Source: Scatophagus argus (Eukaryota > Chordata > Actinopteri > Scatophagidae). Taken from it: a DNA stretch of 64,000 bases. This document shows, piece by piece, positions 8,691 to 22,690 of the stretch. The DNA lies in assembly GCF_020382885.2 (NCBI RefSeq), contig NC_058516.1, positions 7,760,590-7,824,589 of the forward strand, read 5' to 3'. The notes beneath the pieces are model-generated. The model was not told the DNA's origin, made no database searches, and saw only the letters and a list, made by a program, of their open reading frames with translations. A program made the position numbers and the translations under genes. Position 1 is the first letter of the stretch. The number at the start of each line of letters is the position of its first letter.

Positions 8691-10400
8691 TTGGGGGCGG
8701 GGAACAAAAAACTACCAGAACAAAAAGAGCAAATCGGCTCTGCGAATAAGCGTTACACTCTACCGGTGGCGGTCCTAGCCTGAATGGCACCCTGGGCAAA
8801 CAGCCGCTGTGGTGCCCCCCCCCCCACACACACATCCCTCGCACTGGCTCACACCCCCACCAACCCAAACAGAATATCAGGTGACAAGTAAATGTATGAA
8901 CTTTATTAAGATAGAAATACAATAAAACAAAGTATACATTAAACAACCAATTTAAAGTGCACAACCATAAATATATGCAAGATCTATATTGTTTTTAAAG
9001 TGCTGAATTGAATTGAACTGAAAGAAAATACACATTTCACATCACAAGCATAGAAAAGCACAACAAAGACATAAGAATAATTGAATATAAATAACAACAA
9101 TAAAAATACAAATAAAAATACAGAAATCCTTCATACACGCAGAACTAAAAGCTGACCCTTCCGGTGAGAACATCTCCCGTCGCTCTCGTTCCGAGGAAAA
9201 AAGACATCTGATGCCGCCTAACTCGGTCCTCGGAGGCTTTTCCCCAGTGGTGGCTGAACTTTGTGGGGGGGTTCAGACATTTCGGTACAACAGCACATTC
9301 CATTTGGCATGTTGTTCAAAGCGCACAGCGGTCGAACCATGCACGGTTTTAAGAAATAGCAAAACTGGATTAATCGCAACTAACGGGAAAAAAAGGCAGG
9401 TAAAATTCACAGATAAAAAAACACTGCTATTTCTATCTTCACACACACACATAAATGAGAGCAAAATACCACCCACCTATAGGCTCCTGCTGGGGAGAAG
9501 CAGCGGCAAACTCCTCGTGGCCTTTCCGACACGTGGCGGGAGACGCCGTACGAGCCGTGGAGGTGGACGGGATCTCCTCGTCCTCAGCTACGGATGAGGC
9601 CTCTGTTGCCGGAGACTCGTCCCGGGCGGGAGGTGCTGGTGCCCCTGGAAAAGTGCATCGATGTAAACATGCATGAACGGCACGCTTCAATGCATTACAA
9701 TGCAAAAAAAAAGCAAAAAACTGCCTCGTCTCAGGGGCTGACATCCTGTGAGCTCACTGGGGAGGGAGCTCACAGGGTGTCAGTGTGTGTGTGCTCTCAC
9801 CCCTAGAGGGAGCTCCAGTTCCATGACTTGTACATTTAGATTTCCACATTTGCTGTATTTGCCCTTCACTGAGTGTGTGTGTGTGTGTGTGTGTGCTTCA
9901 GCAAAATACAGTAAAAGGACAGTGCTGATTTAAACTCCTTTCTTTCACGCACGTTTTAGAATCAAATGCGTGACGTCTGGAATCGTAAAGCCTATAGGCA
10001 TCCTACTGCACGGTCAGAATACACTGAGCAGAGGGTGCATTTTTAACTTCAAAAACAAGAATTCCATTGAGGAACGTATTACGCATGGGTAGTTGTATTT
10101 ATGTGCCTTTGAACGGGTTGAAACCTGTAGTGATTGCTTCAAAGGAGGCAGTACTGTAGCCCTACATTTAAATAAAGCCACAGCGAGGCATTTAATAAGT
10201 ATTAAGTAATAAGACATATTTAATAAGTCACAGACGGTGTAATAACAGTAACAGAAATGCGTGTGAGAGAGAGAGAGAGACGGTGTATGTTTGATGTGTG
10301 TGAAGAGACAGAGAGAGAGAAAATGAGATGAGACAGACGCACGCACGCACGCACGCCCTTACTGCCGTCAGTTTGTACAATTCGTTCAGCATCTACAATT
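8690..10400. other. intergenic, no gene supported; small simple repeats
   Basis: A C-run lies at about 8816-8830, GT repeats at about 9868-9894, GA repeats at about 10266-10280, and a cgca repeat at about 10338-10356. Frames at 9211-9597 and elsewhere have no recognisable domain and overlap frames on the other strand. The 8750-8880 stretch looks like a fragment of an old repeat, but I cannot name it. Confidence 0.4.
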
Positions 10401-11515
10401 TCCGGTAAAAATGTGGTATTTCCTGCTACCCGATTCGGATGTCGGCGAGAACGGGAACGCCTTTCGCCTCGGCTGTTTCAGAGTCGCTCCCGTGGCAAGA
10501 CAATGGCTTTACCCGATCGGCTTGTTCGCCACGCCGACCTGCCAAAGTCCGAAACAAATGGCACGGAAAGAAAACAAGAAGTCATTTGTGAGAAACGCGC
10601 TCCATCCCCTCTTCCTCGCCGCCGCTTCTCGCTTCACACCTTTCGCCGAATTACTCCCTAAAAGTTCCTGGGTGAGAAACTGTCGCAGTTTCAGTGGGTT
10701 TCCTTCTGTCAAAAGCTGAGATACATTTGGTCAGACTTTGGAAAAAATCACATTCTGTGTTTGGAATGTCTTCAAGTGGAGCTTTGAATGGCTTTACGTC
10801 CTGAGGCTGAAAATTTGTTTAGTCTGGACCAGAAAGCAGTAATTTGTGAGGATTCTGAAGGGAGTCCGGCCTATTTCCTCATTTTTAAAAGGATTCTGAA
10901 TCGAGTTTGATTCCTGTCTAAAGAGAGAAATGGAGCGGGTGTTTTATGGACATGTGGGGGAGGGGGGCGGTCACACATGCTGGCAAAAGTACTTGGTACT
11001 TCAGTTAAAAGTGGGAGGAACGAGCGAGGCGGCGCAACGAGGATGTGTCAGAGAGCTGCCCTCTCTGAGCCGCTTACAACGGAGGCGGATCGGAAAAGTG
11101 ACGACGGGTGAATCTTTGGTCGTGCGATTGCCGATGCTTTCGCGATCCCTCAAAATCAGAGCTCTGAAGGTCCGTGTAATCGACGGCTCCCTCAAAACGT
11201 TTCTCCGAGGCTGCGACTGAGTCCGAAGTACATTCAGACATGTTCCACCAATGCCCCGGTGCGCCGAGCTGGGAACAACGCCCGACGATCGACGGTGTTT
11301 CTCCGCGACACCCAGAAGACGCCGCCGCACGGTTTGCTTTTACGAGTACAACTACCGGAAGGTCGACTACAGCCTGATCTGAGAGGTTACGGGGTCAAAC
11401 AAACTAGTCGGGACTTCAGCCCATTTCAAAATCGGCCTTCATACGGTGCTCAGAGAAAGCCGAAAAGGGGGACTCGAAACTCAGTGGCCGTTCGATACCT
11501 TGTGATCTGAATCTG
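10400..11515. other. CpG-rich segment, unassigned
   Basis: CG dinucleotides are far denser here than in the flanks, for example 10440-10640 and 11020-11300, where both strands also stay open for about 100 codons (10411-10719 plus, 11001-11330 minus). No protein family is recognised and no clear splice sites bound the frames. It could be an unmethylated CpG island, and so a promoter of an unseen transcript, or a fragment of a GC-rich repeat. CpG-rich DNA tends to lack stop codons on both strands, so the open frames are weak evidence for a gene. Confidence 0.35.
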
Positions 11516-14340
11516 TTTTTTTTTTTTTTCTCTTTTGTTTCCTTCCTTTTTAAGTGCCCCTGTCAACTCCAAACTGAGAGTGCTTTTCGCAATCTTGGAA
11601 TAATAAGGCGTTTCAACATCATACCATAGAACCAAAAATGCCGTGTGATTTCAAAAAGAACAATTTAGAGTCTTTTCTGGCTCACGCGCTTCTCATTGTG
11701 GAGCTGCTCTTCTTTTTTTTCTGCCCCGTAATGTTGAAAATTATGAGTCAACTTTGTGTCAGCCGTAGGGAGGTGCTGTGATTTCAGCGCTTGACGCAGT
11801 TCAGCACAAGTTATTATGTGCTGAATGAAAAAGGCGTAATTGCCTGTCCTTTAAATGTCATTTACATTTTGACTTGATAACTCTTAAACTCTATAAACCT
11901 TACTGTAAAAATATATAAATCAAATAAATAAACACACTGCTTGTTTGTTTCGCTCTGTCCTGATTCGTGCATTTCCTCTACCTTAACTGCTCTTCATAAA
12001 GTTTGTCCCCTGTGTTTGCACTGTTGTATTTTGAAATGTCACAGTTCTACGACCTTTGACATCGTCATCTCTGAGTGGTATGATTGCTACGCTTGTGATC
12101 CCGTCTTGTCTTTGTCAGTATCCTGTAATAATTTATCCCTACTGGTAGCCTCTACTAAATGGTAAACATGTTTTCAAAGAGTTCTGATGGATCTGGATAG
12201 TTTCGTGAATAAATGAGAGGCCCGCTCTTCAGCTGATTGGACTGAGCTCAAACCAGTCTCACTACAGTTCCCAGAACTACCTTACCGCACAGCCATTGGG
12301 CAACCGCAGACCGGAAACGTGAGTCATATCTATAACTGGAAATGCATTGACGGTAAAGAGCAACGCTTTCATTTCAGGTTGTGCGGGGTGTGCACTGCAG
12401 CATTAAATAGGCCACCGACACAAAACGGGGACCACATAAATCCCCCTGACATTTCTGCGAACGGAAATGCAAATGTTTATTTTGAAGGGAAAAAAAGTAG
12501 CGAATAAAAATTTTGTAACGCTCGACCTCAAAATAAGCATTTTTTCTGAAGACGAGCGGTGAGGGCTGGAATCAGTTGAAAACTACAGAAAAAAATGTAA
12601 CAAGTCGAGATGCTTGCAAAATATCCGCACCTCGAGCCTCGCGGGCGATCTGCTATCCCTTTTCCTGTACTACTTGACAGGGTGGTGCTACTGCCATCCT
12701 TCAAACGCTTTACTAAGACACTGAGGAGGGAGACACTTTAACAGACAGTTTAGCACTAATGACATAACAAAAGTAGCGACGGTAGGGATAAAAGCAGCTG
12801 AAAAGTGTAAAGCTGTCGAACTAGAGGTTAAAACGGAAACGCCGAGAGAAGTTGAAATGTCAGACACACATCAGCTGATGTGTAAGCGGTGAGAACATAG
12901 GCGTTGTCGTCTGAAGAGTAAGAGATGCAAGCAGCTGAAACACCTGTTGAAGAGTAAGAGATAAATGTGGTTGAAATGATGGCTGCTGCAACCTTACCAA
13001 AAAAAATGGCCGTAACACCGACGACGACAACGACAGCGTGCTTTGCTTCCAGCTGCTGCTGCTGTTATAGTAGTCCATGTTGTCAGGATTAATTGTGTTA
13101 AACATGAGCAGAATGAAGCTATGACTGTGCAGATCACGTCCAAGCATATTAAAGTTTTTGTTTTATACTGACTATTACATTTGGAGTCGCTCATATCTGC
13201 ACGCCATCCAACTGCAAGATTGAAGAGCTCTGTTAAATACTTCAGCGGGTTCAACAGTCCACATTTTGGCAAAGAGAAACTTTTTTTTCTAGTTTAAACA
13301 CTCTCATGAGTTGTTAGCTCCTTAACAGAAATGCTTTTCATTGCTTTTCTTGCTCTTGTTCTGTTTATCTGTATTTACTCTGTTCTAAAAGTCACTTCCA
13401 CTGACTTGCAGGGCCTTTTTGTCATTTCTTACTTCTTTCAGGAAGAGGTAATAAAGTTATTTTTTGGGTGTTGTTTTTCAGTCATACCTTACTGAAAGCT
13501 CTCCAATCATTTTGTGTGAAATGTGCACGGGCTGCCTCCACTGCTAATATGAAGCATTCTGCACAATGTACAGTGTGAAAAATGTACAGCATGTTCATGA
13601 AAATTACACTTTACAATACTCTTATTGATGCTAATGTATTCCTCCAAACTGTGTAAAACAGGCACTTACATTTCCCAAATTCATTTAATGCGCCATATGA
13701 TCCAATGATCATCATGGAGGACTCGCAAGGTCAAATCCCTCACCGGCGATGATTGTCACTGCAATCGCTGAACCTGAAAATGATGTGGAATGTGGAAAAA
13801 CGGTCGGCTTAGGTGGCTCGGTTGTGTGCCTGCGACTGCGATGAGTATTTTCTATCTGTTTTTATGTCTGGCTCCGTTCCTCTCCTCTCCATTTGACATG
13901 TTTTGAGCAAGAGAGCTTCATTTTAATCACTGCCAGGTTTGAGAATCCCGCTTGTAACGACGCCATGTTCTCGGGCTTTGTGACAACAGGTCGTCGCTTT
14001 TGATTTTTATTAGACCCATGTCAGAAAATCATTAGTCTTATGAGCGCTTCGACGCATTTTTCCCTATTTCCCTATTAATCGATTGTCTCAGCCATCAAAA
14101 CTGACAAACTCCTGTTCAATTAGCACTAAAGTTGCTGGTAGCACCCTTTGGTGTAACTGTTTTACAGGTGTCTGACTTTACAAAATGATAAGGGGGTTCG
14201 AGCACACTGACTCCAGAGGAGAGGAAGTTTGTAACATAAAATAAATGGACTCTGACAGATTAGCCCTCGTCAGGCTTTTCAACAGACTGACTCACCAGAA
14301 TGTCACAACGCCAGATTTAGCATAAATCGCTGGCGTTCAA
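11515..14340. other. intergenic, no gene seen
   Basis: There are no frames with recognisable domains. A T-run lies at 11516-11530. Two inverted CCAAT motifs (ATTGG) lie near 12236 and 12295 without other promoter signs. Confidence 0.5.
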
Positions 14341-14344
14341 GCCA

Positions 14345-14545
14345 TTGCACGCGCACCTAGAGGTTAGAGAAGCGGCTTGTGATCGGAAGGTCGCTGGTTC
14401 GATTCCCCGAGAACCGAACCATGAACTTCCCCGCGCCGTCGATGATGGAAAACTAGGCGGTTAAACGACGTCGTCGAGGGAAACATCTCCGCAACGTGTT
14501 CCCTTGCGGTTGTCGCAAGAACCGCGCTACCGACGTGGCTAAAAA
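14345..14545 (+). mobile_element. tRNA-derived SINE
   Basis: The plus strand carries 'cctagaggttagagaagcgg' (A-box region) and a perfect B-box ggttcgattcc (14396-14406), followed by a CG-rich body. This arrangement is typical of tRNA-headed SINEs in fish. The 3' boundary and target duplication are not clear. Confidence 0.65.
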
Positions 14546-14549
14546 TACA

Positions 14550-17290
14550 ACTAGAATGAGCAAACTAGAAGGCAGCCATTTAAAAAAATGATAAACTACA
14601 CCTACAATTGCTGCATTTCAAATCTTCTCTCTGTGGTTACAGCTGCTACGCGGTCCTTATTAATATTTACTGCCATTTTAACAAGTTGTATAACTGTGAA
14701 ATCTCTGGCCGTAATAACTGTCACACCTCTTCTAAGGCTGTGATGTGCTGCTAATTGGCATCCAGTGTAATATGACACACCTATTTTACGTTGTTATTTC
14801 AGACCCAAGTTGAATCCTGATTTTTCAGGGTGCACCTCTGTTATGTTCCCTACCTGTTGTCTGTATTAAATCCCATTCTGCTCTCAGCACTTTTCTGATT
14901 TATTTAAAGATACGGCGGGTGTTACTCACGAGGTCCGTCTCCGTGCCCTCGGGCTACAAACGAGCCGACTCGCCTACAACTTGATTTAACCTCGTCACTC
15001 GGTTTTGCCGTCATCTAATCTGTGGAGTCAGGTGATGATGGGGGAGCTCAATCTTGTGAAGCTACGCGGCTAATGGTGCGTCTCCCTGTCGGCTCACGTG
15101 CTAGAAGTGCGGCAAAAGTGACCTCGGGCGGAAGAGAAAGTGGTGAGAGAGGTCACGGAAAGGTCAGAAGAAGACAACGCGGGGTTGTTAAAGGGCCAAG
15201 GACAGAAATGAATGGGATGACGGTGGCTTTCTTTGTACCTGTGTCAGATATGTCAAACATGCATGCTGCAACTTCAGTGCTAAAATACAAGAGACGAACC
15301 ATGCATGCATGCCAGCCACGTGCCAATATCGCTACACTGATCCCAGATAAAAGTCCATCGCATGCACACGCTGTTCTCTTACTGGACTGAAGCGGCTGCG
15401 GAGTGACGGTCGCCTCTTAAATATGTGGAATGCTTTCGATTAAAGAGCGCTCCAGAGCTGCAGAAGTGGGATTTACGCTGCCGGGCGTCATCGGTGTGTG
15501 TATGCGACCCGGGAAGGATTAGGTTTTAATCTCTGATGCAGATTATGACTTGGGTTTCTACGAAAGGCTTCACTACTGTCAGATGCTGTATCGGTGGCAG
15601 GAGATGTCTGTTACAATGCTTACCCTTAATTCATGACCGTTGCCCTCGGTGCACCAACAAAAAAAAGGGGATTCTTTCTTCCTTTCGTCAGATCTTTCTC
15701 AAGATGCCTCCGGCTCGTTTTCTTCTATCAAACACCTAGATGTGACAGAGACAGGAGAGGAGTGAACGACGTGAGACGTCATCAACTTCTTATTTAACCC
15801 TTATTAACACATTCTTGGTAACAAGCAGCCACGGGGTACAGATTTTCACGCATTCACACACAAGGACTTGTCTCAAAAATGTCAAACTCTTTTTTTTCAG
15901 CATTTTACAATTCTACCAACCTGTCTTAAAACGTCTTATCGCTGCATTGATGTCTTATTTTGTTGGTACTTTGGGACCATCCCTGTTGTTCTCTCTGACA
16001 CAGAGCAACACGCCTCTTTGCTGCTGAGCAGTTCACTGTGCGTTTTGCCTGGCTCAAAGACACGCCAACAGTAAAGCTGTGGAATGTGTTATTCATACAC
16101 TCCCTCCACCTGCCGAGGTGCCCCCCCTTACACTCTGGGGACTTCAGATCAGCAATTGTCCCGTCACCAGCCTGCTTTTCCAAACCCTCGAGCCCCCGAG
16201 TCACGGTCTATTTCCTGACCGCTTATAGAGATTTGCTGGTTGGGTGGAAGTGTGCTCAACAGGCTTTCGGTGCAGCCTGACGCACTGGCTTCCATAGCAT
16301 GCGAAGAAAGCTTAGCTAATGGCCTGGTCGTTAAGCCAAATCTTGGAAAACATCAGCAGTTGCTGTAACTTCCGTACTCATTTGGATTTCACTGCATTCT
16401 TGTGTTATGCAGTTTTTCCATGCACCACTGGCAGAGTGCTCATTTAGTTTAGTGGTTTTAACATGGTTGGACTTTTTAATATAAATGCACGTGTACCTGT
16501 TCTGTAAATTGTATAAAATAATCTGTTGTTACTTTTCTGGGATCTTTTCTTTTCTTTTAAGTTTATGTAAAGCTATGAATGCACGCCAACAACAGCTTCA
16601 GTCCCATGTCACAGTATAAAAACTACGCATATAGCACACGCATATAGACCTGCGTGCATACATGCAACACACCGACACCAGCAGAGACACTGCCGCCCAC
16701 ATTCCCACTGCGTTCGTCAAACTGTATCCCGCCTGACATTTTTTACTCCACCCACATCCCTTCACTCACTCCTACACACACACACACAGGTTGTTTATCA
16801 TCATAGCACGGTCGGAGTCAGTTTCATTTCAATCCATCAAGTGAACTGTTCAAAAGCATTTAAGCATCAAAAATATTGGCAAATCTGCTGACAAATCGCC
16901 GGAAATGAATTTTACCCTCCCTGATAGTTGGAGCTAAACCTCCGTATCTGAAGTGTGAATGCACACGATGGGTCACTTTAACCTACATGTGTGTATGTGA
17001 GTGCGCAGAGCTAGTAATAATCTGTCAGCTACCATCAGCGTCTGCAATGCTGCTGTTGAAACACACTGGAATCTGACACAAACGCACGCACGCAAGTACG
17101 CTCAAAGGCACGACACAGCTGCTTGGGAGAGACAAAGAGGGCTGGGGATTACTGAGGGTTACCCACTGCTACTGCAGTATGCATGCATGTGTGCTTGTGT
17201 ATATTATCCAGGCCGTCCTTATGAGGACCAACTGTCCTAGCAAGGAAAAAAAGATAACGAGTTTGTTGGTTTTGCCAGTTCTGGCTACTC
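14550..17290. other. intergenic, no gene supported
   Basis: The 15022-15390 plus frame is moderately CpG-rich but has no recognisable domain or splice sites. The rest shows scattered CA repeats (16778-16790) and no gene. Confidence 0.45.
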
Positions 17291-17291
17291 T

Positions 17292-17314
17292 TTTTTTCTC
17301 TCTCTCTCTCTCTC

Positions 17315-17352
<38 letters not shown>
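17292..17352. repeat. compound microsatellite (CT)n(TG)n
   Basis: A CT run at about 17298-17318 is followed directly by a TG run to 17352. Confidence 0.95.
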
Positions 17353-17353
<1 letters not shown>

Positions 17354-17919
17354 AATACATGTGAAAGACCTTCATCTGTTTGTGTAATGTGCATTCTCCC
17401 ACCCCACTGCTAAGCATCCATCAGTGACATTTACTGCATGGACCTTAAGATAACCACCACCCGATGACATGAAATATTGATTAGCACACTGTCTCTGTCT
17501 TCCTCTCTCTCATTCACACGCATGCACGCACACGCGCACACACACACACACACAGGGCTCTTTCCCCGTAATAAAACTCTAACCTCACTGCCTATGTCAT
17601 AGCTTCTATGTACGTTAGGGTCACGGAGTGCGCAGTTAAAATGATTTGTGTGCAGTCACTTTTCCATATTTCTCGTAGAGAAGACAGGTATAGATACATT
17701 GGAAGATGTATTTCACTTGTGGGATGCTTAGTTTAACTAACTACTTTAGGATTTACTGAAAAACACATGGTGGCTTTTATCGATGTTTGCCGTAAAACTC
17801 TATGGATTCAGTTCTGATGACTAAATGAGATCACAGATTTGGATAAGTTTTTATTTTTTTCCCTTTTCTGAATTTGGAAAAGGCTTCGACCGAGCTGCCC
17901 GACATATCAGACCGCCAGG

Positions 17920-18420
17920 ATGACGGTTGCAGGCCGTTTGGTTGTGTCTTCAAGGCAAAGCACGTTCAACATGGACGTCAGAGTCAACTTAAGCTCATTT
18001 TCCTCTTCCCTGTTTGTAGCATTCAAAGAGAATGAAAGTGCATCTGAGGTTTGCAGAGAGGCCAGTTCACTGACATTAGAGTGTTATCTGCTCTTTGCCA
18101 ATGACACCGTCCTTCTGGCTTCAGTGAACCACGGTCACTCCTGTGCACTGGAGCAGTTTGTTGGGTGATTGTGATGCGGATCAGCACCTCCGGGTTCTGA
18201 GGTCCCGGTTTGCTCTCTGAAACATGTGGAGTTCCTGTGTCTTGGGGTCTAACTCAGATGAGCGAGCAGTTGCCGTAACGTGAATGCCGTACCGCGCCGC
18301 GGTGGAGTCAGACGAGATGATGCGAGCGTTTGGGAGAGAAGCTCCCTGTGCGCTGAGCCTGCTGTCACTCCCGGGCTGTCGAATACTGATGTTTCGGCAT
18401 ATCCTTTGGCGTTTCATCCA
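17920..18420 (+). pseudogene. non-LTR retrotransposon reverse-transcriptase fragment
   Basis: The frame ending at 18168 encodes ECYLLFANDTVLLAS, a degenerate version of the LLFADD-VVLLAS motif that holds the polymerase aspartates. Just downstream, another frame reads MRISTS, and about 18221-18251 reads VEFLCLGV. Both match motifs that follow the active site in fish LINE reverse transcriptases (recalled: GMRISTSKSE and VEFKYLGV). The second position of the catalytic pair is N instead of D, and at least two frame changes are needed, so it is dead. The 5' and 3' limits are uncertain. Confidence 0.75.
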
Positions 18421-21400
18421 GATTCGGGATGAGTCGTGACAGACTTTAATGTGCCTCCAGTGCAAAGAAATCTGCATCAATCGCAGATGATCAATGCAGC
18501 TACACAACACAACATAGTTTCTAAAGGGAGAAAGTCCCAAAAGAGGTGGAGATCAGAACTGAGCGAAGGCTCATACATGACTTCACCCAGGAGATCGAGT
18601 AAGAAGGGGAGACTGCCGGTTCTGGGGGCTGCTGCCGAATTTGCCGGCCGTTGTTTATCTAAACACAAACTGTGCCGGATGATTCCGTGTTGAACATCTT
18701 TCTTAGCTTGAAGGTTTAAAGCTGCTGGCTTGTGATAAAAAATACGACAATTTCGGGTGTGAACTCACCAATATGTTGGTAGTGTGGTGAGTCAATAGGT
18801 AGCATGAATACATTAGAGCAGCTGTAAAAGGCCCAACATCTCACATCTTGCTTGTGTGAAAATGACTCATTCAGCTGTATTGGAACCACTTTACACCACA
18901 TCTGTTCTCAGGTATGGCAAACAGCAGGTTGTACAAATTTAGACTATTTCATTGTTACTTTTTTAGCCTGTCAGTGCTAATCGGAGCACTGCAAAAATCA
19001 CCTTAGAGATTCAATTGAGACCTTTGAGTTTATTTTCTGAACTTCCTGTAGTGTGTGTGTCACATGGTGGCTCCAAAACCAATTGTTGTAAACTATATGC
19101 TCTCTATTTGTGCAGTGAAAAAAAAGGAAAAAAAACAAAACAAAGGCAAAACCGAAGCTAGAGCGGATTCATGCAGAAAAATGTTACACCGATGGGCACA
19201 AGACAGGACAGATTTTTACGCTATACCACCGATCAAAGACCTTTAGCCGCCCGATGAACGGAAGCCCGTAACTTATTTAATGGAGCAAGTTTATAGAAGA
19301 ATGCGCTCTGGGACCCTGGTCCTGCCCATCCACCTCTAACATCCTCATGACTTTGCAGTCAGAGCGCTTTCTACTTTGATATCAAACGTAGGTCATTTTG
19401 AGCCGTTTGCACAACAAATGCTGCCTTTTATCTGGTGAGGACGTTTTAGCGAGATCAAGGAGTGAATAAACCTCTCCTTTACCTCAACTGAGCACTCAAA
19501 CTGTGCTCAGATCAAAAGCCCTTGATCTGAGCACATAAACCCCGCTCAGTCGCACGCTGTTGAAGACTACTGTTGTAATATGAAAGCATGTAAGTCCTAA
19601 CAAACCCTCTCCCTGGATAAATACAAAGTTTAAATGAATACACTTTGCACACTTCAAGAGGATGCTGCTGCATGGAGTGTGAGCTCTCCAAGGTGTGGCT
19701 TCGTGACATCAATAAGGTAGACTGTCGCTGTGTAATGAGCTGAGAAACTGCATCCCACTCTTTGGTTCTCTGGTGGCTGGAGTGTTACAGGCCTTGTGCT
19801 ATTTTTGATGAGAACTGAAAATACGTGTCTGTTCTGCTCAGGCAGGAAGGCAGAGGACTACACAGCAAAAGGACTACGTGTTCCGGTGCGGCTAGGGGCT
19901 GCCGACGAGCTCGTAGCTGGTGTTAGTGTTTTCTCAGACAACGCTACCTGTTAACTTTTTATTGAATACCGCGCGTGACAAATACTGTCGCCCGCTGTTT
20001 GTCGTCTTTTCAGAAACTCGCCGTTGTTCGGAGGGTTCAGCAGCACCTAGTCTATTATCTTCAAGTGGACTTGACAACGTGCCTTTATGTGTATTTATAG
20101 TATGCGAGGTACAATAGCAAAGTCAATACTGTTATTACCCCTGAAGAGAGAGTATGAAGTACTTCCAAGAGCTGCCTGTATCCTTTTGAAAGTATTTTGC
20201 AGAGTGGTCAGTTTATTTTAGAAAATAGTCATGTTCTGTGTGAAACCTGGCAACTATACAAAAGCAATTATTCTGGATGTCAACTGATATGTATTTTTTT
20301 AAAATTCTCTCTTACTTTTTTCCCACATCTACTCATTTTCATTTTACCACTTTTTTTATGGTTTAGCTTGCTTTTGGGAGAAAGCAGAAACCAGGCGCTG
20401 CATGTAAGTCATGAGTGCGATCTGGTTTTTCAGTCTGAGGCTACAGATCAGCAGCTCGCGGCGGCTGGCGGGATCTGGTGGGCGAATGAAACGGAACAGC
20501 TGATGTTTTCATGATGCAATCCCAGCACGGAGTGGGTAAGCACATCATCGGCAGCTCGACTGGCTCTTTTATTTAGTTATTTACTCAGCAGTTCAGCCTG
20601 TGGGCACATGCGCTTGACTCCACAAAGCACAAAGAGGGAATGCTGTACGAGTTTGGTCCCCACAGGTCTTGTTGGCAGCTAAAACCTGTCATCTCCAGCC
20701 GTGGAATAAAGTTTAGCTGAAAAAACATCTGAAAATATAAATCAAATTCATCTTTAACTTCACTGTGTTTTGAGTCGTTGGTGGAAAATGTTTTAACAAA
20801 TAATGTGAAAGTGTCATTAGTGTCATTTCTAGCAGCGGCAGCAAACGTCTCAGGTAAAACCGCTGTACACGCCTGAGGAAACACGCAAACAAAATCGGTT
20901 ACCTGCGGGTGCATCTAGCGGCTAAAGAGCCAGCGACTTCCCCAGGAGTTGTTGAAACAAACACAGAGTCAAAACAGAGCGAATGTTGGACCTCGATTCA
21001 TCGGGTGGCGGAAACACGACCCCAGTGTTGTATAGTGATGTCGCTCTGGATCTGCTGGGTGTGTAAGTAAGTGGCTGTTTGCTAATGTTGGCTAAAACAT
21101 CTTTATACCGAGATTATATGTCTATGTTGTGTTTACAGCTTGACAAGGTTATTATCTCGACAATGTTTTTACCTCAGAACGGTTAAATAAACGTCTCCGA
21201 ATGAGTCCTCAACGTGTAGCACCGCCAAATCCACAGCGGGGTCGTTCGTTCCTTTTAAACATTCTGGGTCGGTCCTGCAAAAAAACGCAAAAACAAGCTT
21301 TAGTAAATCGAGCACACTCGCACTGGAAACTTAATTAATTGGCAGTTACTTTTCCCCAAGCACCAAAGCAGCATATGACAGAAACATGGAGGGCACCCAG

Positions 21401-22235
21401 TCAGAGCACTGTATTCCAAAGGTGTCCAAATGGCATTTTGATTTGCATGTTTCCTCCTGCCAACAGGAATGAGCAATTACAGCATGTTGCACTCGAGGAA
21501 GACAGGCGGCGCTTGGCAAAAATCACACACTGTGGCTCGAGACTCAGAAAATAAGCAATTAACACCTGCTCTCCTACCCTTGCTCACCACTCCTGGCTCG
21601 CAATAATTATTTTCAAAGCTCTCACCACCCCATTGAATCTAAAAATACAAGCATGCGTATATCCATGTATGTGCTTTCTCTGCTTGTCTCTCTGACTCGC
21701 TATTTTTTTAACACACCAGCAGAATCACAAACACAAGCACCGGATAAATAAAGAAAAGCCTTTTCCGCTTGTGTTTTGACAGAGCTAAACAGGCTGACAA
21801 CACAGAAAACATTACAGCTATATGTTCTGTCCTGAGTATTTATTTATACTTATATATAAAATCCTCCAGCTCTCCTCTAGTTTTAACACATACACAGAGG
21901 GTAGGAAGGTCTCTTAGCTATTCCTGCTCCTTCCATTACAGCGCAGCAACGCGATGCATTTGCTGAAGCACTATACTTAGCGACAGAAAGGTATCCCCTC
22001 GCCCTGTCTCAGGAAGTTTGGAGAAAGTGTAGAATCAGAGAACGCAGAGTGGACCAAATGGAGAGTCTGGACTGGTGCTGTCATTTGTGTCTCGTGTCTA
22101 ATGTTGCCGTCTACGGTGGAAATGCAGACCGTGCATTAGAATGAGAAGAAAAGGCAGCCTGGCAGCTTTCCGACCAGAATCCATTCTGCTGCACTAATGA
22201 TATCTGAATGTGGCCTCTTTTATTTCGATTAAAGA
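18420..22235. other. intergenic, no gene supported
   Basis: All open frames are short and lack domains. Nothing beyond ordinary A/T-rich DNA is visible. Confidence 0.5.
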
Positions 22236-22690
22236 AGCAGACATTTTGGGGCTTATTCACTTTCTGGCACAGAGTTAGATAAGAAGATCAACACCACTCC
22301 TGTACATGTATTCTCTGTCCAAAGTTTTATGAAAACGCACCAAGCAGTACCTGAAGGGTCGCTTAAAGTCAATTCACGCATTTAAAACAGCGGCATTTCA
22401 CAGTGAAATCAGTTCATTCCAGGTGAATTGTCCTGCTTCGTGGATTCTCTCGTGAGGGTGAAGTAAATCTGCAGCGATGGCCACGACATCCTCAGTTTTT
22501 TAGAACTAATTATTTCACAAAGATGTATGGATTAATTTCACTGTGTCTCTTTGAGCCATAACCAGGTTGTTACACTTCAGTTGTTGTATGGATTAAGCAG
22601 ATTGTTCCTTTTGGACAAAGCCAGGTTAGCTCTTTCCCCCTGTCTCCAGTCTTTATGCTAAATAAGGTTTAATCTAACTATTCCTTCAAT
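22235..22690 (+). repeat. old teleost interspersed repeat, copy 1
   Basis: Recognisable phrases are 'gagttagataagaagatcaa' and, at 22640-22670, 'tctccagtctttatgctaaa', separated by unrelated sequence. They match the frequent fish repeat that contains 'gacattttgggaaat', 'gagttagatgagaagat' and 'agtctttatgctaagct'. A second copy is at 43605-44035. This copy is diverged and possibly interrupted. The family name is not certain. Confidence 0.5.

Noticed and set aside
9211..9744. Overlapping frames on both strands
   Set aside because: There are no recognisable domains and mutual overlap on opposite strands; composition explains the openness.
12230..12310. Two inverted CCAAT boxes as a promoter
   Set aside because: Pentamers are expected by chance, and no TATA, CpG island or transcript follows.
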